A DNA stretch of 46,031 nucleotides from Gemmatimonadaceae bacterium (GTDB taxonomy: Bacteria; Gemmatimonadota; Gemmatimonadetes; Gemmatimonadales; Gemmatimonadaceae). Below the pieces are notes generated by a model, which did not search any database, was not told where the DNA came from, and worked only from the letters and a program-made list of their open reading frames with translations. The stretch lies in contig JALOPN010000003.1 of NCBI GenBank assembly GCA_025453875.1, positions 1 through 46,031 of the forward strand, given 5' to 3'. The translations under genes and the position numbers were made by a program. Below are positions 20,807 to 30,482 of this stretch, one piece after another (positions within the stretch are counted from its first letter, which is position 1; each line of letters opens with the position of its first letter).

Positions 20807-21787
20807 ATGTCTTCACCCATCTGGTGGGTGGCGTTCAACGCCCTCATCCTGACGTTGCTCGCGCTCGATCTTGGTGTGTTTCACCGGCGTGGTCACGCCG
20901 TCGGCGTGCGGGAAGCCCTCACCTGGTCCGCCATCTGGGTCTCGCTCGCGATCGCGTTCGGGGTCGGCATCTGGTGGAAGCTCGGACAGCAGCCCGCGTT
21001 GGAGTTCTTCACCGGGTATCTCGTGGAAGAGGCGCTGTCGGTCGACAACCTCTTCGTGTTCATCATGATCTTCGGGTACTTCCGGGTACCCGCCGAGCTG
21101 CAGCATCGCGTGCTCTTCTGGGGCATTCTCGGGGCGCTCGTCATGCGTGGCGCCATGATCGCCACGGGGGCGCTCCTGCTCGAACGCTTTCACTGGGTGA
21201 TCTACATCTTCGGTGCGTTCCTCGTGATCACCGGCATTCGCATGGCGCTGTCGAGCGGCGAAGCGATCGAACCCGAGGCCAATCCGGTCCTGCGATTGCT
21301 GCGGCGGTTCATTCCCGTTACCACGCGCTTTCACGGCGAGAAGTTCTTCGTGCGCGAAGCGCTCCGGCCTGGTGAAGCGGTGCGGCGCGTTGCGACGCCG
21401 CTCTTCGTCGTGCTGGTGCTGGTCGAGACGACCGACGTCGTCTTCGCGCTCGATTCGATCCCGGCGATCTTCGGCGTCACGCGCGATCCGTTCCTGGTGT
21501 ACTCCTCGAACGTCTTCGCCATTCTCGGACTGCGCTCGCTCTACTTTGTCCTCGCCGGCGTGATCGGCAAGTTCCACCTGCTCAAGTACGGGCTGTCGGT
21601 GGTGCTGTCGTTCGTCGGCGTGAAGATGATCATTGCCGAGTGGTACAAGATTCCCATCGGCATCGCGCTCGGTGTCGTCGCGCTCGTCCTGCTCGCCAGC
21701 GTGTTGCTTTCCCTCGTGATTCCCCCGAAGGAGCCGCCGCCGACGGTGAGCCCGGACGCCACCGCCAACGACGGCGCCGCACCCTAG
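20807..21787 (+). CDS. TerC family integral membrane protein
   Basis: ATG 20807: [89 protein letters not shown]. Confidence 0.93.
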   Translation: MSSPIWWVAFNALILTLLALDLGVFHRRGHAVGVREALTWSAIWVSLAIAFGVGIWWKLGQQPALEFFTGYLVEEALSVDNLFVFIMIFGYFRVPAELQHRVLFWGILGALVMRGAMIATGALLLERFHWVIYIFGAFLVITGIRMALSSGEAIEPEANPVLRLLRRFIPVTTRFHGEKFFVREALRPGEAVRRVATPLFVVLVLVETTDVVFALDSIPAIFGVTRDPFLVYSSNVFAILGLRSLYFVLAGVIGKFHLLKYGLSVVLSFVGVKMIIAEWYKIPIGIALGVVALVLLASVLLSLVIPPKEPPPTVSPDATANDGAAP

Positions 21788-22416
21788 GCCGTCGGCGCGC
21801 CCGCGGTGGGTCGGGGGTGCGCCGCTGCGAGCGCGAGGAAGTTCGCGAGCATGGTACGCCCGGCCTCCGTCAGGATGGACTCCGGATGGAACTGCACGCC
21901 GTGCACGGGATGCTCGGCGTGCCGGAGCCCCTGAATCTCCGACGGGTCGCCCTCGGTCCACGCAGTCACAACGAGCGCCTCGGGCAGCGTTGCACGCTCG
22001 ACGACGAGCGAGTGATACCGCATCACCGTCAGCGGGGACGGAAGCGTGGCGAAGACGCTCGCCCCCGTGTGGACGACCGGCGATGTCTTGCCGTGCATCA
22101 CGCGCTGCGCGCGGACGACTCGGCCCCCGTAGGCCTCGCCGATGGCCTGATGTCCGAGGCACACGCCAAGCGTGGGGATCTGCGCTCCGAAACGGCGAAT
22201 CAGCGGCACGGAGATCCCCGCCTCGGTCGGCGTGCACGGCCCCGGCGAGATGATGATCGCCTCCGGTGACATGGTCGCGACGTCCTCGAGTGTCAGTGCA
22301 TCGTTGCGATGCACCTCGAGGGTCGCGCCCAACTCCCCGAGATACTGCACGAGGTTGTACGTGAAGGAGTCGTAGTTGTCGATGACAAGAATCAACGGGA
22401 TCGCCTCGGAGGTCAT
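21784..22416 (-). CDS. trpG: Anthranilate/aminodeoxychorismate synthase component II (glutamine amidotransferase)
   Basis: [74 protein letters not shown] 22416. TrpG versus PabA cannot be separated here. Confidence 0.93.
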   Translation of the reverse strand: MTSEAIPLILVIDNYDSFTYNLVQYLGELGATLEVHRNDALTLEDVATMSPEAIIISPGPCTPTEAGISVPLIRRFGAQIPTLGVCLGHQAIGEAYGGRVVRAQRVMHGKTSPVVHTGASVFATLPSPLTVMRYHSLVVERATLPEALVVTAWTEGDPSEIQGLRHAEHPVHGVQFHPESILTEAGRTMLANFLALAAAHPRPTAGAPTA

Positions 22417-22435
22417 CGCGCCGTTGGTGGTCCGC

Positions 22436-23383
22436 TCAGGGGCGCGGATGGAAGGAACGGTGCACCGTGCGAAGATACTCACGGTCAACGTGCGTGTAGA
22501 GCTGCGTGGTCGCGATGTCGGCGTGCCCGAGCATCTCCTGCACGGCCCGCAGGTCGGCACCGCCCTCGAGCAGATGCGTCGCGAACGAGTGGCGCAGCGT
22601 GTGCGGCGAGACGGGCTTCTCGATGCCCGCCATGAGCACGTACTTGCGCAGGATCTTCCACGCGCCCATGCGCGTGAGCGGCTCGCCGCGCGCGTTGAGA
22701 AACAGGACGCCCTGCCCCGCGCCACGCTCGAGCACGGGGCGCAGCTCGCGCAGATACACCGCGAGAGCACCAATGGCCGAGCGGCCGATCGGCACGAGCC
22801 GCTCCTTGCTCCCCTTGCCGAGTACGCGCACGAGGCTCTCCTCGAGCAGGACGTCGCGCACGCTGATCGTGATCCACTCCGAGACGCGAAGCCCCGCGCC
22901 GTACGCCAGCTCGAGCATCGCGCGATCGCGAAAGGCCAACGGTTCCTCGAGTCCGGGCGCGCCCAGCAGACGCAGCACCTCATCGACCGTGAGCACCTCC
23001 GGCAGCGTGCGCCAGCGCGCCGGTGTTTCGAGCCGCTCCGTGGGATCGGTGGTGACGAGCCCCTCGCCCAGCAGGATGCGAAACCACGTGCGCAGCGCGC
23101 TGACGTTGCGGCGAATCGTGGCCCCCGACAGTCCGAGATCACGCAGCGTGTAGACGTACTCGCGCAGCACACGCGGCGTCAGCGCACCCGCCGTCGTCAC
23201 GCCCTGCGAACGCGCGTACGCGGCGCAGCGGATCACATCGCGGCGGTAGGCCTCGATCGTGCGCGGTGACGCGCCCTGCTCCAGCACGAGCACATCCTCG
23301 AAGCGCCGCAGAAAGAAGCCGCGGTCGAGCGCACGTTCGTCCAGCGCGTCGACCGACGTTGCCGGAGCCTCCGACGCGCTCAT
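22436..23383 (-). CDS. xerD: Site-specific tyrosine recombinase, XerC/XerD type (XerD-like C-terminus)
   Basis: [85 protein letters not shown]; complete R-K-H-R-H-Y set. Confidence 0.93.
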   Translation of the reverse strand: MSASEAPATSVDALDERALDRGFFLRRFEDVLVLEQGASPRTIEAYRRDVIRCAAYARSQGVTTAGALTPRVLREYVYTLRDLGLSGATIRRNVSALRTWFRILLGEGLVTTDPTERLETPARWRTLPEVLTVDEVLRLLGAPGLEEPLAFRDRAMLELAYGAGLRVSEWITISVRDVLLEESLVRVLGKGSKERLVPIGRSAIGALAVYLRELRPVLERGAGQGVLFLNARGEPLTRMGAWKILRKYVLMAGIEKPVSPHTLRHSFATHLLEGGADLRAVQEMLGHADIATTQLYTHVDREYLRTVHRSFHPRP

Positions 23384-24567
23384 GGCGTGGCGGCTCCACC
23401 CTCAGGCAAGCTGCGCTCCAGCAAGGCGAAGAGATTCTCGCCCATGACCTTCGCGATCGTTCCCGGCGTGAGGCCGGCGGCCAGAAGCGCATCGGTCACC
23501 TGCACGAGTTCGCTGGCGTCGAATGTGGTCGTGACGGCACCATCCCAATCCGACCCCAACGCGACGTGGTCCTCACCGGCGACCGAGATGGCGTGCACGA
23601 TGGCGCGTGCCACGCTCGTCGGCGTGATCTCGCACACTGCGCCATCCCAGTAGCCAATGCCCACCACGCCGCCCGTCGCGGCGATACGACGCAGCTGGTC
23701 GTCGGTCAGGTTGCGCGGGCCGGGACACGTCGCGGCCACCCCCGTGTGCGAGACCACCACGGGTCGCTGCGCCATCGCGAGCACGTCATCGATGAGCGCC
23801 GGAGACGCGTGCGCGAGATCGACGAGCATGCCGAGCGCTTCAAGCCGCGCAATGACATCGCGACCGAGGGGCGTGAGCCCTCCGCGCGCCTGTCCATGGG
23901 CTGACCCACCGACCTCGTTGTCGAAGAAATGGGTGAGCCCCGCCATGCGAAACCCGAGCGCGTAGAGCGAATCGACACGGTCGAGGCGGCCTTCGAGCAC
24001 CTGCAAGCCTTCGAGCGACAACGTGCCGAGCAGCACGGGCTCGCCACGAGCACGCGCCGCGAGTCCGTCGCGCAGCTCGGCACGCGTACGCACGACGCGC
24101 AGTTGTCCATTGCTGCGTGCGGCCGCATCGTCGAGTGCGTGGGCCACCCGTTCGGCGCGGGCGTACAGACTGGTCCACGTCGCGCGCGGCCAGCGCTGCG
24201 TGATGGCGAGGAGCGTGATGTTGTCGCTCGCGGCATCATTGCGCTCGTAGTTCATGCCCCGCGGCGTCTTGGACACCGTCGAGAACACCTGCAGCGCGAC
24301 ATTGCCATCGAGCAGGCGTGGCAGATCGGTCTGCCCTCGGTCATGCCGCTGCAGCGGATCGCGCAGCGACCAGAGCAGCAGGTCGTCGTGGAGGTCGGCG
24401 ATGCGCAGCGTGGCATGCAGGGCGCGCGCGGCCTCCGAGACCACGACCGGTGACGACGGTCGCTCCACCCGGTTCATGTTGGCGTCCACGACGCGCGGCA
24501 GCACGGTGAGCGAGCCCGTGAGTGCCACCACAAGGATGCCGAGCAGGAACCAGAGAATCCGTCGCAT
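23380..24567 (-). CDS. Membrane dipeptidase (peptidase M19) with N-terminal signal/TM
   Basis: MRRILWFLLGILVVALTG signal; IADLHDDLLLW metal motif, LLGTLSLEGLQVLEG, LVDLAHASPALIDDVL, VVSHTGVAATCPGPRNLTDDQLRRIAATGGVVGI, VALGSDWDG. Confidence 0.9.
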   Translation of the reverse strand: MRRILWFLLGILVVALTGSLTVLPRVVDANMNRVERPSSPVVVSEAARALHATLRIADLHDDLLLWSLRDPLQRHDRGQTDLPRLLDGNVALQVFSTVSKTPRGMNYERNDAASDNITLLAITQRWPRATWTSLYARAERVAHALDDAAARSNGQLRVVRTRAELRDGLAARARGEPVLLGTLSLEGLQVLEGRLDRVDSLYALGFRMAGLTHFFDNEVGGSAHGQARGGLTPLGRDVIARLEALGMLVDLAHASPALIDDVLAMAQRPVVVSHTGVAATCPGPRNLTDDQLRRIAATGGVVGIGYWDGAVCEITPTSVARAIVHAISVAGEDHVALGSDWDGAVTTTFDASELVQVTDALLAAGLTPGTIAKVMGENLFALLERSLPEGGAATP

Positions 24568-24651
24568 TGAGGGAATCTCGCGACGCTGCGGCGCGCTGCC
24601 AATCACCAACGCGTGGGCGGACACGCCCGCCGCGCCGCTTTCCGCGATGCG

Positions 24652-25245
24652 CTAGCGGCGACGCAGGAAGTACACGGCCGCCGCAACCGCAATCGCGAGG
24701 GCGATTCCGCCGAGCACCCGTTGGCTGCGGCCGATGGTGTCCAGCAGGACATCCGCATTTGCGCCGAGCGTGAAGGCGAACCAGGTGATCAGCCCATACC
24801 AGAGGGCTGACGCCAGACTCATCGCCACGAGCGCGCGCCCGAGGCCAACGCCGAGGGCGCCAGCGAGCGGCGGGACGATGGCCCGCACCGCCGGGATGAA
24901 TCGACTCACCGCGAGCGCCCAGAGGCCGTGCCGCGCATACTGCGCCCGCACGCGTGCCTCGGCCGCCTCGCCGCCCAGACTGGGCAGGCGTTTCGCCAAC
25001 CACGGCGCACCGAGACGCCGTCCGAGGGCGTACATGAGCACGGCGCCACCAAGATTGCCGATCATGGTGGCCGCCCACGCGCCCAGTGCCGATCCGTTGC
25101 CGCGCGCGGCGACAAAAGCGCCCAGCGCAACTGCCGTGTCCGCTGGCAGCGGGGGGAACAGATTCTCTGCGAACGCCGCCGCCGAGATCACGAGATACAG
25201 CCAGAGGCTGGGCAGCGTGCCCAGCCAATCGAGCAGGTCGGTCAC
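24652..25245 (-). CDS. DedA family membrane protein
   Basis: WLYLVISAAAFAENLFPPLPADTAVALGAFVAARG, SRFIPAVRAIVPPLAGALG, multiple TM segments. Confidence 0.9.
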   Translation of the reverse strand: MTDLLDWLGTLPSLWLYLVISAAAFAENLFPPLPADTAVALGAFVAARGNGSALGAWAATMIGNLGGAVLMYALGRRLGAPWLAKRLPSLGGEAAEARVRAQYARHGLWALAVSRFIPAVRAIVPPLAGALGVGLGRALVAMSLASALWYGLITWFAFTLGANADVLLDTIGRSQRVLGGIALAIAVAAAVYFLRRR

Positions 25246-25736
25246 CCGGCCACGAGGGTCGCGACGGCGATCACGGCGAGTCCCTCGCCCCGACCGATCC
25301 AGCCGAGGGTCTCATTGGTCTTCCCCTTCACGAAGACATCGGCGACGTCGACGCCAAGGGCCGCAGACAGACGCGCGCGCATCGCGTCGCGATGGCGGCC
25401 GATCTTGGGCTGCTCCGCGATGACGGTGACGTCGACGTTGCCGATGCGCCAGCCGGCCGCCTGCACCGCCGCGACAGCGACCTCCAACATCTCGATCGAA
25501 TCCTTGCCCTTGTTGGCGGGATCGGTGTCGGGAAAGAGTGCGCCAATGTCGCCCAGCGCGGCGGCACCAAGCAGCGCATCCGTGATCGCGTGACAGACCG
25601 CGTCGCCGTCACTGTGTCCCGCGCAGTGACGGTCGAACGGAATGTGAATGCCACCGAGCACCATCGGCCCGCCGTCGGCGAGCCGATGCGAGTCGTAGCC
25701 GATGCCTGTACGGAACGGAACGCGCGACGTGCTCAC
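25242..25736 (-). CDS. ispF: 2-C-methyl-D-erythritol 2,4-cyclodiphosphate synthase
   Basis: RTGIGYDSHRLADGGPMVLGGIHIPFDRHCAGHSDGDAVCHAITDALLGAAALGDIGALFPDTDP; GTG 25736 overlapping the mqnC stop. Confidence 0.96.
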   Translation of the reverse strand: MSTSRVPFRTGIGYDSHRLADGGPMVLGGIHIPFDRHCAGHSDGDAVCHAITDALLGAAALGDIGALFPDTDPANKGKDSIEMLEVAVAAVQAAGWRIGNVDVTVIAEQPKIGRHRDAMRARLSAALGVDVADVFVKGKTNETLGWIGRGEGLAVIAVATLVAG

Positions 25737-26779
25737 GCCGCCACGCCGTGACTCGCAGCCACTGCCGGCTCGAGCAGCGTGTAGTCCTGACGACGCTGCG
25801 CCGGCCGGAAGCCGGCGTCCACGATCAGGCGCTCCAGCTCCTCGATCGTGGTGCGATGCGTCGTGTTGGCCGCCGAGACCACGTTCTCCTCGATCATGAG
25901 CGAGCCGAAGTCGTTGCAGCCGAAGCGCAGCGCCATCTGTCCCACCTTCATGCCCATCGTGACCCAGGAACTCTGCAGGTTGGGCACGTTGTCGAGCACG
26001 ATGCGCGACATCGCGACCGTGCGCAGATACTCGATCGCATCGGTCCGCGGCATGTGCGACATCGTGGGCGTGTTCTCGGGCTGCAGCGGCCAGCAGATGA
26101 ACGCGGTGAAGCCACCGGTGCGCGCCTGCACGGCCCGCACGCGCTCGAGATGTTCGAGACGTTCGGCGAGCGTTTCCCCGATGCCGTACATCATGGTGAC
26201 GGACGTCTTCATGCCCGCCTGGTGGGCGAGCTCCATGATCTCGAGCCACCGATCGGCGCCCGCCTTCTTCGGCGCCACCTGATCACGAACGCGCTGCACG
26301 AGAATCTCGCCACCCCCGCCGGGAATGGAGTCGAGACCCGCCTGCTGCAGTTCACGAATCACTTCGGTGGCGTCGAGCCGGAAGCGCGTGGCAAAGAAGT
26401 CCACCTCGCTCGGCGAGAACCCGTGGATGTGGATCGGATGATACTGCTTGATGTAGCGCAGCAGGTCGAGGTACCACTCGAACGGGATGTACGGATTGTG
26501 TCCGCCCTGAATGAGAATCTGCTGCCCGCCGAGCGCTTTCGTTTCCTCGATCTTCTCGCCGATCTGCTCGTACGAGAGCGTGTAGCCCTCGCCGTGTTTC
26601 GGACGGCGATAGAACGCGCAGAAGCCGCAGTCAGCGACGCAGACGTTCGTGTAGTTGATGTTGCGATCGACGATGTAGCTCACCACGCCGTGCGGGTGCA
26701 GGCGTTCGCGCACCCGATCGGCCTCGAGGCCGAGTTCGAGCAGCGGAGCATTCGTGTAGAAATCGAGCAGGTCGCGCAT
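25733..26779 (-). CDS. mqnC: Cyclic dehypoxanthinyl futalosine synthase (radical SAM)
   Basis: YIVDRNINYTNVCVADCGFCAFYRRPKHGEGYTLSYEQI (CxxxCxxC), ILIQGGHNPYIPFEWYLDLLRYIK, DSIPGGGGEILVQRVRDQV. Confidence 0.95.
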   Translation of the reverse strand: MRDLLDFYTNAPLLELGLEADRVRERLHPHGVVSYIVDRNINYTNVCVADCGFCAFYRRPKHGEGYTLSYEQIGEKIEETKALGGQQILIQGGHNPYIPFEWYLDLLRYIKQYHPIHIHGFSPSEVDFFATRFRLDATEVIRELQQAGLDSIPGGGGEILVQRVRDQVAPKKAGADRWLEIMELAHQAGMKTSVTMMYGIGETLAERLEHLERVRAVQARTGGFTAFICWPLQPENTPTMSHMPRTDAIEYLRTVAMSRIVLDNVPNLQSSWVTMGMKVGQMALRFGCNDFGSLMIEENVVSAANTTHRTTIEELERLIVDAGFRPAQRRQDYTLLEPAVAASHGVAA

Positions 26780-26797
26780 GCAGACTCCGGAGGCCGC

Positions 26798-27646
26798 TCA
26801 AGCGGCCGGGAGGAAGGCCAGCGTGCCATCGGGAACGCGCCCGACGGCCACGAGTCGCCGGAAGAACTCGGTCAGTCCCGCGAGGTGCGGGTACGAGAGC
26901 CGGTAGTCCAGACCGGAAAGATAGTTCAGACAGCGGGCGGCCGGCACGCCGGTCGCCTCGGCGGCCTGCGCCGCCAGTGCAGGCAGATGCGCGAGCCCCC
27001 AGTCACGTGACGCGAGCAACGAGGCGTGCGCGCCCATGCTCTCGCGCAGCGGCGCGCGCCGCTGTGCGACCCACACCGCGAACACAAAGGGAAGTCCGGT
27101 CCACGCCTTCCACTCCGCACCGAGGTCGTACCGATACGGATAGGTCGTGCCCCACGCACCGCCCTGCTCGGCCGCGTCGTGCAGATGGAGCGCGGCATCG
27201 CCGATGACCAGACGCGCCTCGTGCGGCTCCTCGGGGAAGCGCGCGAGGTCGACGAGCTCGGCGTTGCCGGGCACGTAGTGCGGCTGCGCGCGCCACACAT
27301 TCGTGAACAACAGCTCGAGCAAGGCAACGCTGGTCATGCTGCTGCGACTCACCAGCACGCGCGCCCCGCCCAACTCGCTCGCCGGACGACGACTGAACAG
27401 CATCACGCTCTGCACCGGTCCATCGCACGTGATGGCGAGTTCCGGCAACAGCAGATAGCGCTGCGCATCGCGTGCGTACTCCACCGCCGACACCACGCTC
27501 AAGTCGAGGTCACCACGTGCCATGGCATCGTTGAGCACCGTCGGCACGCCATCCACGAGCGTCGCGTCGAGCGGCACGATCCCACGATCGATCGCCCCGT
27601 AGACCGGGTAGCAGTTGATGTACGGAATGCGACCGACGCGCAGCAC
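26798..27646 (-). CDS. mqnA: Chorismate dehydratase (menaquinone futalosine pathway)
   Basis: LRVGRIPYINCYPVYGAID, DLSVVSAVEYARD, VLVSRSSMTSVALLELLF, LVIGDAALHL, YDLGAEWKAWTGLPFVFAVW. Confidence 0.94.
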   Translation of the reverse strand: MLRVGRIPYINCYPVYGAIDRGIVPLDATLVDGVPTVLNDAMARGDLDLSVVSAVEYARDAQRYLLLPELAITCDGPVQSVMLFSRRPASELGGARVLVSRSSMTSVALLELLFTNVWRAQPHYVPGNAELVDLARFPEEPHEARLVIGDAALHLHDAAEQGGAWGTTYPYRYDLGAEWKAWTGLPFVFAVWVAQRRAPLRESMGAHASLLASRDWGLAHLPALAAQAAEATGVPAARCLNYLSGLDYRLSYPHLAGLTEFFRRLVAVGRVPDGTLAFLPAA

Positions 27647-27657
27647 GCGATGCGACC

Positions 27658-28851
27658 TCAGGCGGTGGCGAGCGCCGGCGGCGCGTCGGTCGGTGCGGGC
27701 TCACCCGTCCACGTCTCGAAGGTGCGCAGCACGCGATAGAACGAATCCCGTTCGGCCGGCACCTTGCCCGCGCCCTTGATGAGCTTGAGCAACGCGGACA
27801 GCGACATCCCCTGCGGTGTGGTGGCCCCAACCGCGTGGTAGATCTTCTCGCGCACCACGGTGCCTTCGATGTCGTTGACGCCGAAGTGCAGCGACGGCTG
27901 CGTCACGAACGGCGTCACCATGATCCAGTGCGACTTGATGTGCGCGATGTTGTCGAGGAACAGCCGCCCCACGGCGAGATTGCGCAGGTCGTCGAAGCCG
28001 GTGCTGCTCGTGCCACGACGTCCGAGGCGCTCGCCGAGCTCGTTGTCGTCCGGATGGTAGGCGAGCGGAATGTAGGCGAGGAAGCCACCGGTCTCGTCCT
28101 GCAGATCGCGCAGCATCGTGAGATGCGCCATGCGATCCTCGATGGTTTCGACGTGGCCGTAGAGCATCGTGCAGTTGGAGCGGATGCCGAGCTGATGCGC
28201 GGTGCGATGCACACCGATGTAGTCGGCCCCACCGAGCTTCTTGTCGGCGATCTCGTCGCGCACGGCTTCGCTGAACGTCTCGGCCCCACCACCCGGCATG
28301 GTGTCGAGCCCCGCCTCGCGCAGGGCGATGAGGACATCGGCCCACGACATCTTCTCGATGCGCGCGATGTGCGCGATCTCGACTGCGGTGAGGGCCTTGA
28401 TGTGCACGTGCGGCAGTTTTGCCTTGAGCGCGCGGAACATCTCCGTGTAGTACGCGAGGCCGGCCTGCATGTCGAGACCACCCACGATGTGGAACTCGCG
28501 TGTCAGTCCGCCCACCGCCTGCTCCGCTTCGGCCAGGACCTGATCGAGCGAATAGCGATACGCGCCGTCCTCCTTGGGCAGGCGCGCGTAGCCGCAGAAG
28601 ACGCACGTCTTCCGCAGCACGCAGATGTTGGTGGGATTGATGTGCTGATTCGCGGCGAAGGTGACCACGTCACCATGTCGCGCACGGTTGGCCGCGTCGG
28701 CCATTGCACCGACGCCGAGCAGGTCGGGCGAACGAAAGAGCGTGGCGCCGTCGGCCTCGGTCAGCCGCTCACCGCGCTGCAGTTTCTCCCCGATGGGGCG
28801 CAGCGCGGGATCACGAAGACGCGAAAGGTCGAACTCGACGGGCAGCGGCAT
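27658..28851 (-). CDS. mqnE: Aminofutalosine synthase (radical SAM)
   Basis: NQHINPTNICVLRKTCVFCGYARLPKEDGAYRYSLDQVLAEAEQA, FHIVGGLDMQAGLAYYTEMFRALK, DTMPGGGAETFSEAVRDEIADKK. Confidence 0.95.
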   Translation of the reverse strand: MPLPVEFDLSRLRDPALRPIGEKLQRGERLTEADGATLFRSPDLLGVGAMADAANRARHGDVVTFAANQHINPTNICVLRKTCVFCGYARLPKEDGAYRYSLDQVLAEAEQAVGGLTREFHIVGGLDMQAGLAYYTEMFRALKAKLPHVHIKALTAVEIAHIARIEKMSWADVLIALREAGLDTMPGGGAETFSEAVRDEIADKKLGGADYIGVHRTAHQLGIRSNCTMLYGHVETIEDRMAHLTMLRDLQDETGGFLAYIPLAYHPDDNELGERLGRRGTSSTGFDDLRNLAVGRLFLDNIAHIKSHWIMVTPFVTQPSLHFGVNDIEGTVVREKIYHAVGATTPQGMSLSALLKLIKGAGKVPAERDSFYRVLRTFETWTGEPAPTDAPPALATA

Positions 28852-28869
28852 GGCAGACTCCTGGAAACC

Positions 28870-28896
28870 GGGCACCACGGCCAATCCGTGGCACCC
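28870..28896 (-). promoter_or_regulatory. Interrupted hairpin in the fabF-mqnE intergenic leader
   Basis: GGG-CA-CCACGG-CCAAT-CCGTGG-CA-CCC: 6-bp stem, 5-nt loop, CA/CA internal loop, GGG/CCC closing stem; lies just upstream of the mqnE ribosome-binding site. Confidence 0.35.
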
Positions 28897-28915
28897 GCAT
28901 GGGCCCCTGCGTCCG

Positions 28916-30157
28916 TCAGTCGTGCCAGCGGCGCAGGGCGAGCGTCGCGTTGTGCCCACCGAACCCGGAGCTGTTGCTGATCACGACTTCGATCTCCCGG
29001 CGCGTGGGCGCATTAGGAGAATAGTCGAGATCGCATTCCGGATCCGGGGTTTCGTAGTTGATCGTGGGCGGCACGATCTGGTCGCGGATCGCGAGCGTGG
29101 ACGCCACGAACTCGACCCCCGCCGTGGCGCCCAGCATGTGGCCGTGGCACGACTTGGTCGAGCTCACGGTGAGGCGATCGGCATGGTCGCCGAAGACCGC
29201 GCGAATGCCCCGCGATTCATTGGGGTCGTTGAGCGGCGTGGAGGTGCCGTGCGCGTTGATGTACTGCACGTCGCTCGGTGCCACCCCGCCGTCCTCGAGC
29301 GCGCGCCGCATCGCGCGCTGCAACCCCTCGTGGTTCTCGGGCTGGCCGGTGAGGTGATAGGCGTCGCCGGTGGCGCCGTAGCCGATCACTTCAGCGTAGA
29401 TGTGCGCCCCGCGGCGCCGCGCGTGCTCCAGCTCTTCGAGCACGACCACGCCCGCCCCTTCACCGAGCACGAAGCCGTCGCGGTTTGCGTCGAAGGGACG
29501 CGACGCCGTCGCCGGATCGTCGTTGCGCGTGGACAGCGCGGTCATGTTCGCAAAGCCACCCACCGCCATCGGGGTGACGGCGGCTTCCGAGCCGCCGGTG
29601 ATCATGACATCGGCGTCGCCGTATTGAATGGCGCGGAACGCGGCACCAATCGCGTGTGCGCCGGTCGCGCACGCCGACACGGTGGCGTAGTTCGGACCGC
29701 GCGCATTGTACCGCATGGACACGACGCCGGCCGCGATATCGGAGATGAACATCGGCACGAAGAACGCCGAGATGCGCTTGGGCCCGTGCGTGCGCAGCAC
29801 GTCGTGCTGCTCTTCGAACGTGCCGATCCCGCCGATGCCCGAGCCGATGATGACGCCGGTGCGGTCGGGATCGTAGCCGCCGCCCTCGAGGCCGGCGTCG
29901 GACATCGCCTGCACGGACGCCGCCATCGCAAACTGCGTGTACCGATCGGACCGCTTCGCTTCCTTGCGATCCATGGCCACCTGCGGGTCGAACTGCTTGA
30001 CCTCGCAGGCAAAACGGACGGCGAACCCGCTCGCGTCGAACAGCGTGATCGGGGCCGCGCCCGAGACGCCCGCGAGCAGGTGCTGCCAGGTCGTCGCGAC
30101 ATCATTCCCGACGGCCGTGAGGGCGCCCAGGCCCGTCACGACGACCCGGCGCCGCAT
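28916..30157 (-). CDS. fabF: Beta-ketoacyl-ACP synthase II
   Basis: RRRVVVTGLGALTAVGNDV, NYATVSACATGAHAIGAAFRAI (active Cys), YINAHGTSTPLNDPNE, VSSTKSCHGHMLGATAGVE. Confidence 0.96.
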   Translation of the reverse strand: MRRRVVVTGLGALTAVGNDVATTWQHLLAGVSGAAPITLFDASGFAVRFACEVKQFDPQVAMDRKEAKRSDRYTQFAMAASVQAMSDAGLEGGGYDPDRTGVIIGSGIGGIGTFEEQHDVLRTHGPKRISAFFVPMFISDIAAGVVSMRYNARGPNYATVSACATGAHAIGAAFRAIQYGDADVMITGGSEAAVTPMAVGGFANMTALSTRNDDPATASRPFDANRDGFVLGEGAGVVVLEELEHARRRGAHIYAEVIGYGATGDAYHLTGQPENHEGLQRAMRRALEDGGVAPSDVQYINAHGTSTPLNDPNESRGIRAVFGDHADRLTVSSTKSCHGHMLGATAGVEFVASTLAIRDQIVPPTINYETPDPECDLDYSPNAPTRREIEVVISNSSGFGGHNATLALRRWHD

Positions 30158-30396
30158 CAGCCGGCGACCTTCGCCTCGAGGTACGCGATCGCGTCGCCCA
30201 CCGTGCGAAGCTTCTCGGCATCCTCGTCGGGAATGTCGATGTTGAACTCCTTCTCGAACTCCATCACGAGCTCGACGATGTCGAGCGAATCCGCGCCCAG
30301 GTCCTCGATGAAGCTGGCCTCGGGGGTGAGCTTTTCGCGCTCCACACCGAGTTCCTTCTCGATGATGTCCTTGATCTTCGCTTCGTGCTCCGCCAT
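30157..30396 (-). CDS. acpP: Acyl carrier protein
   Basis: [77 protein letters not shown] phosphopantetheine site. Confidence 0.98.
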   Translation of the reverse strand: MAEHEAKIKDIIEKELGVEREKLTPEASFIEDLGADSLDIVELVMEFEKEFNIDIPDEDAEKLRTVGDAIAYLEAKVAG

Positions 30397-30446
30397 GGGA
30401 ACGGTTCCTCGTGAATGTGACTGAAAGGTGAAGCCGGAAAAGTAGT

Positions 30447-30464
30447 CTCGGAGGGGCCTCCGAG
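30447..30464 (-). promoter_or_regulatory. Perfect inverted repeat between fabG and acpP
   Basis: CTCGGAGG-GG-CCTCCGAG (8-bp arms, 2-nt centre), followed on the - strand by ACTACTTTT; weak terminator/attenuator-like. Confidence 0.45.
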
Positions 30465-30482
30465 GGAGGGTCGTGTCGCGTC

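Noticed and set aside
22436-23383. Tyrosine recombinase as an integrase of a mobile element or integron
   Set aside because: Sequence is XerD-like, flanked by housekeeping genes, with no att duplications, cassettes, phage or conjugation genes visible.
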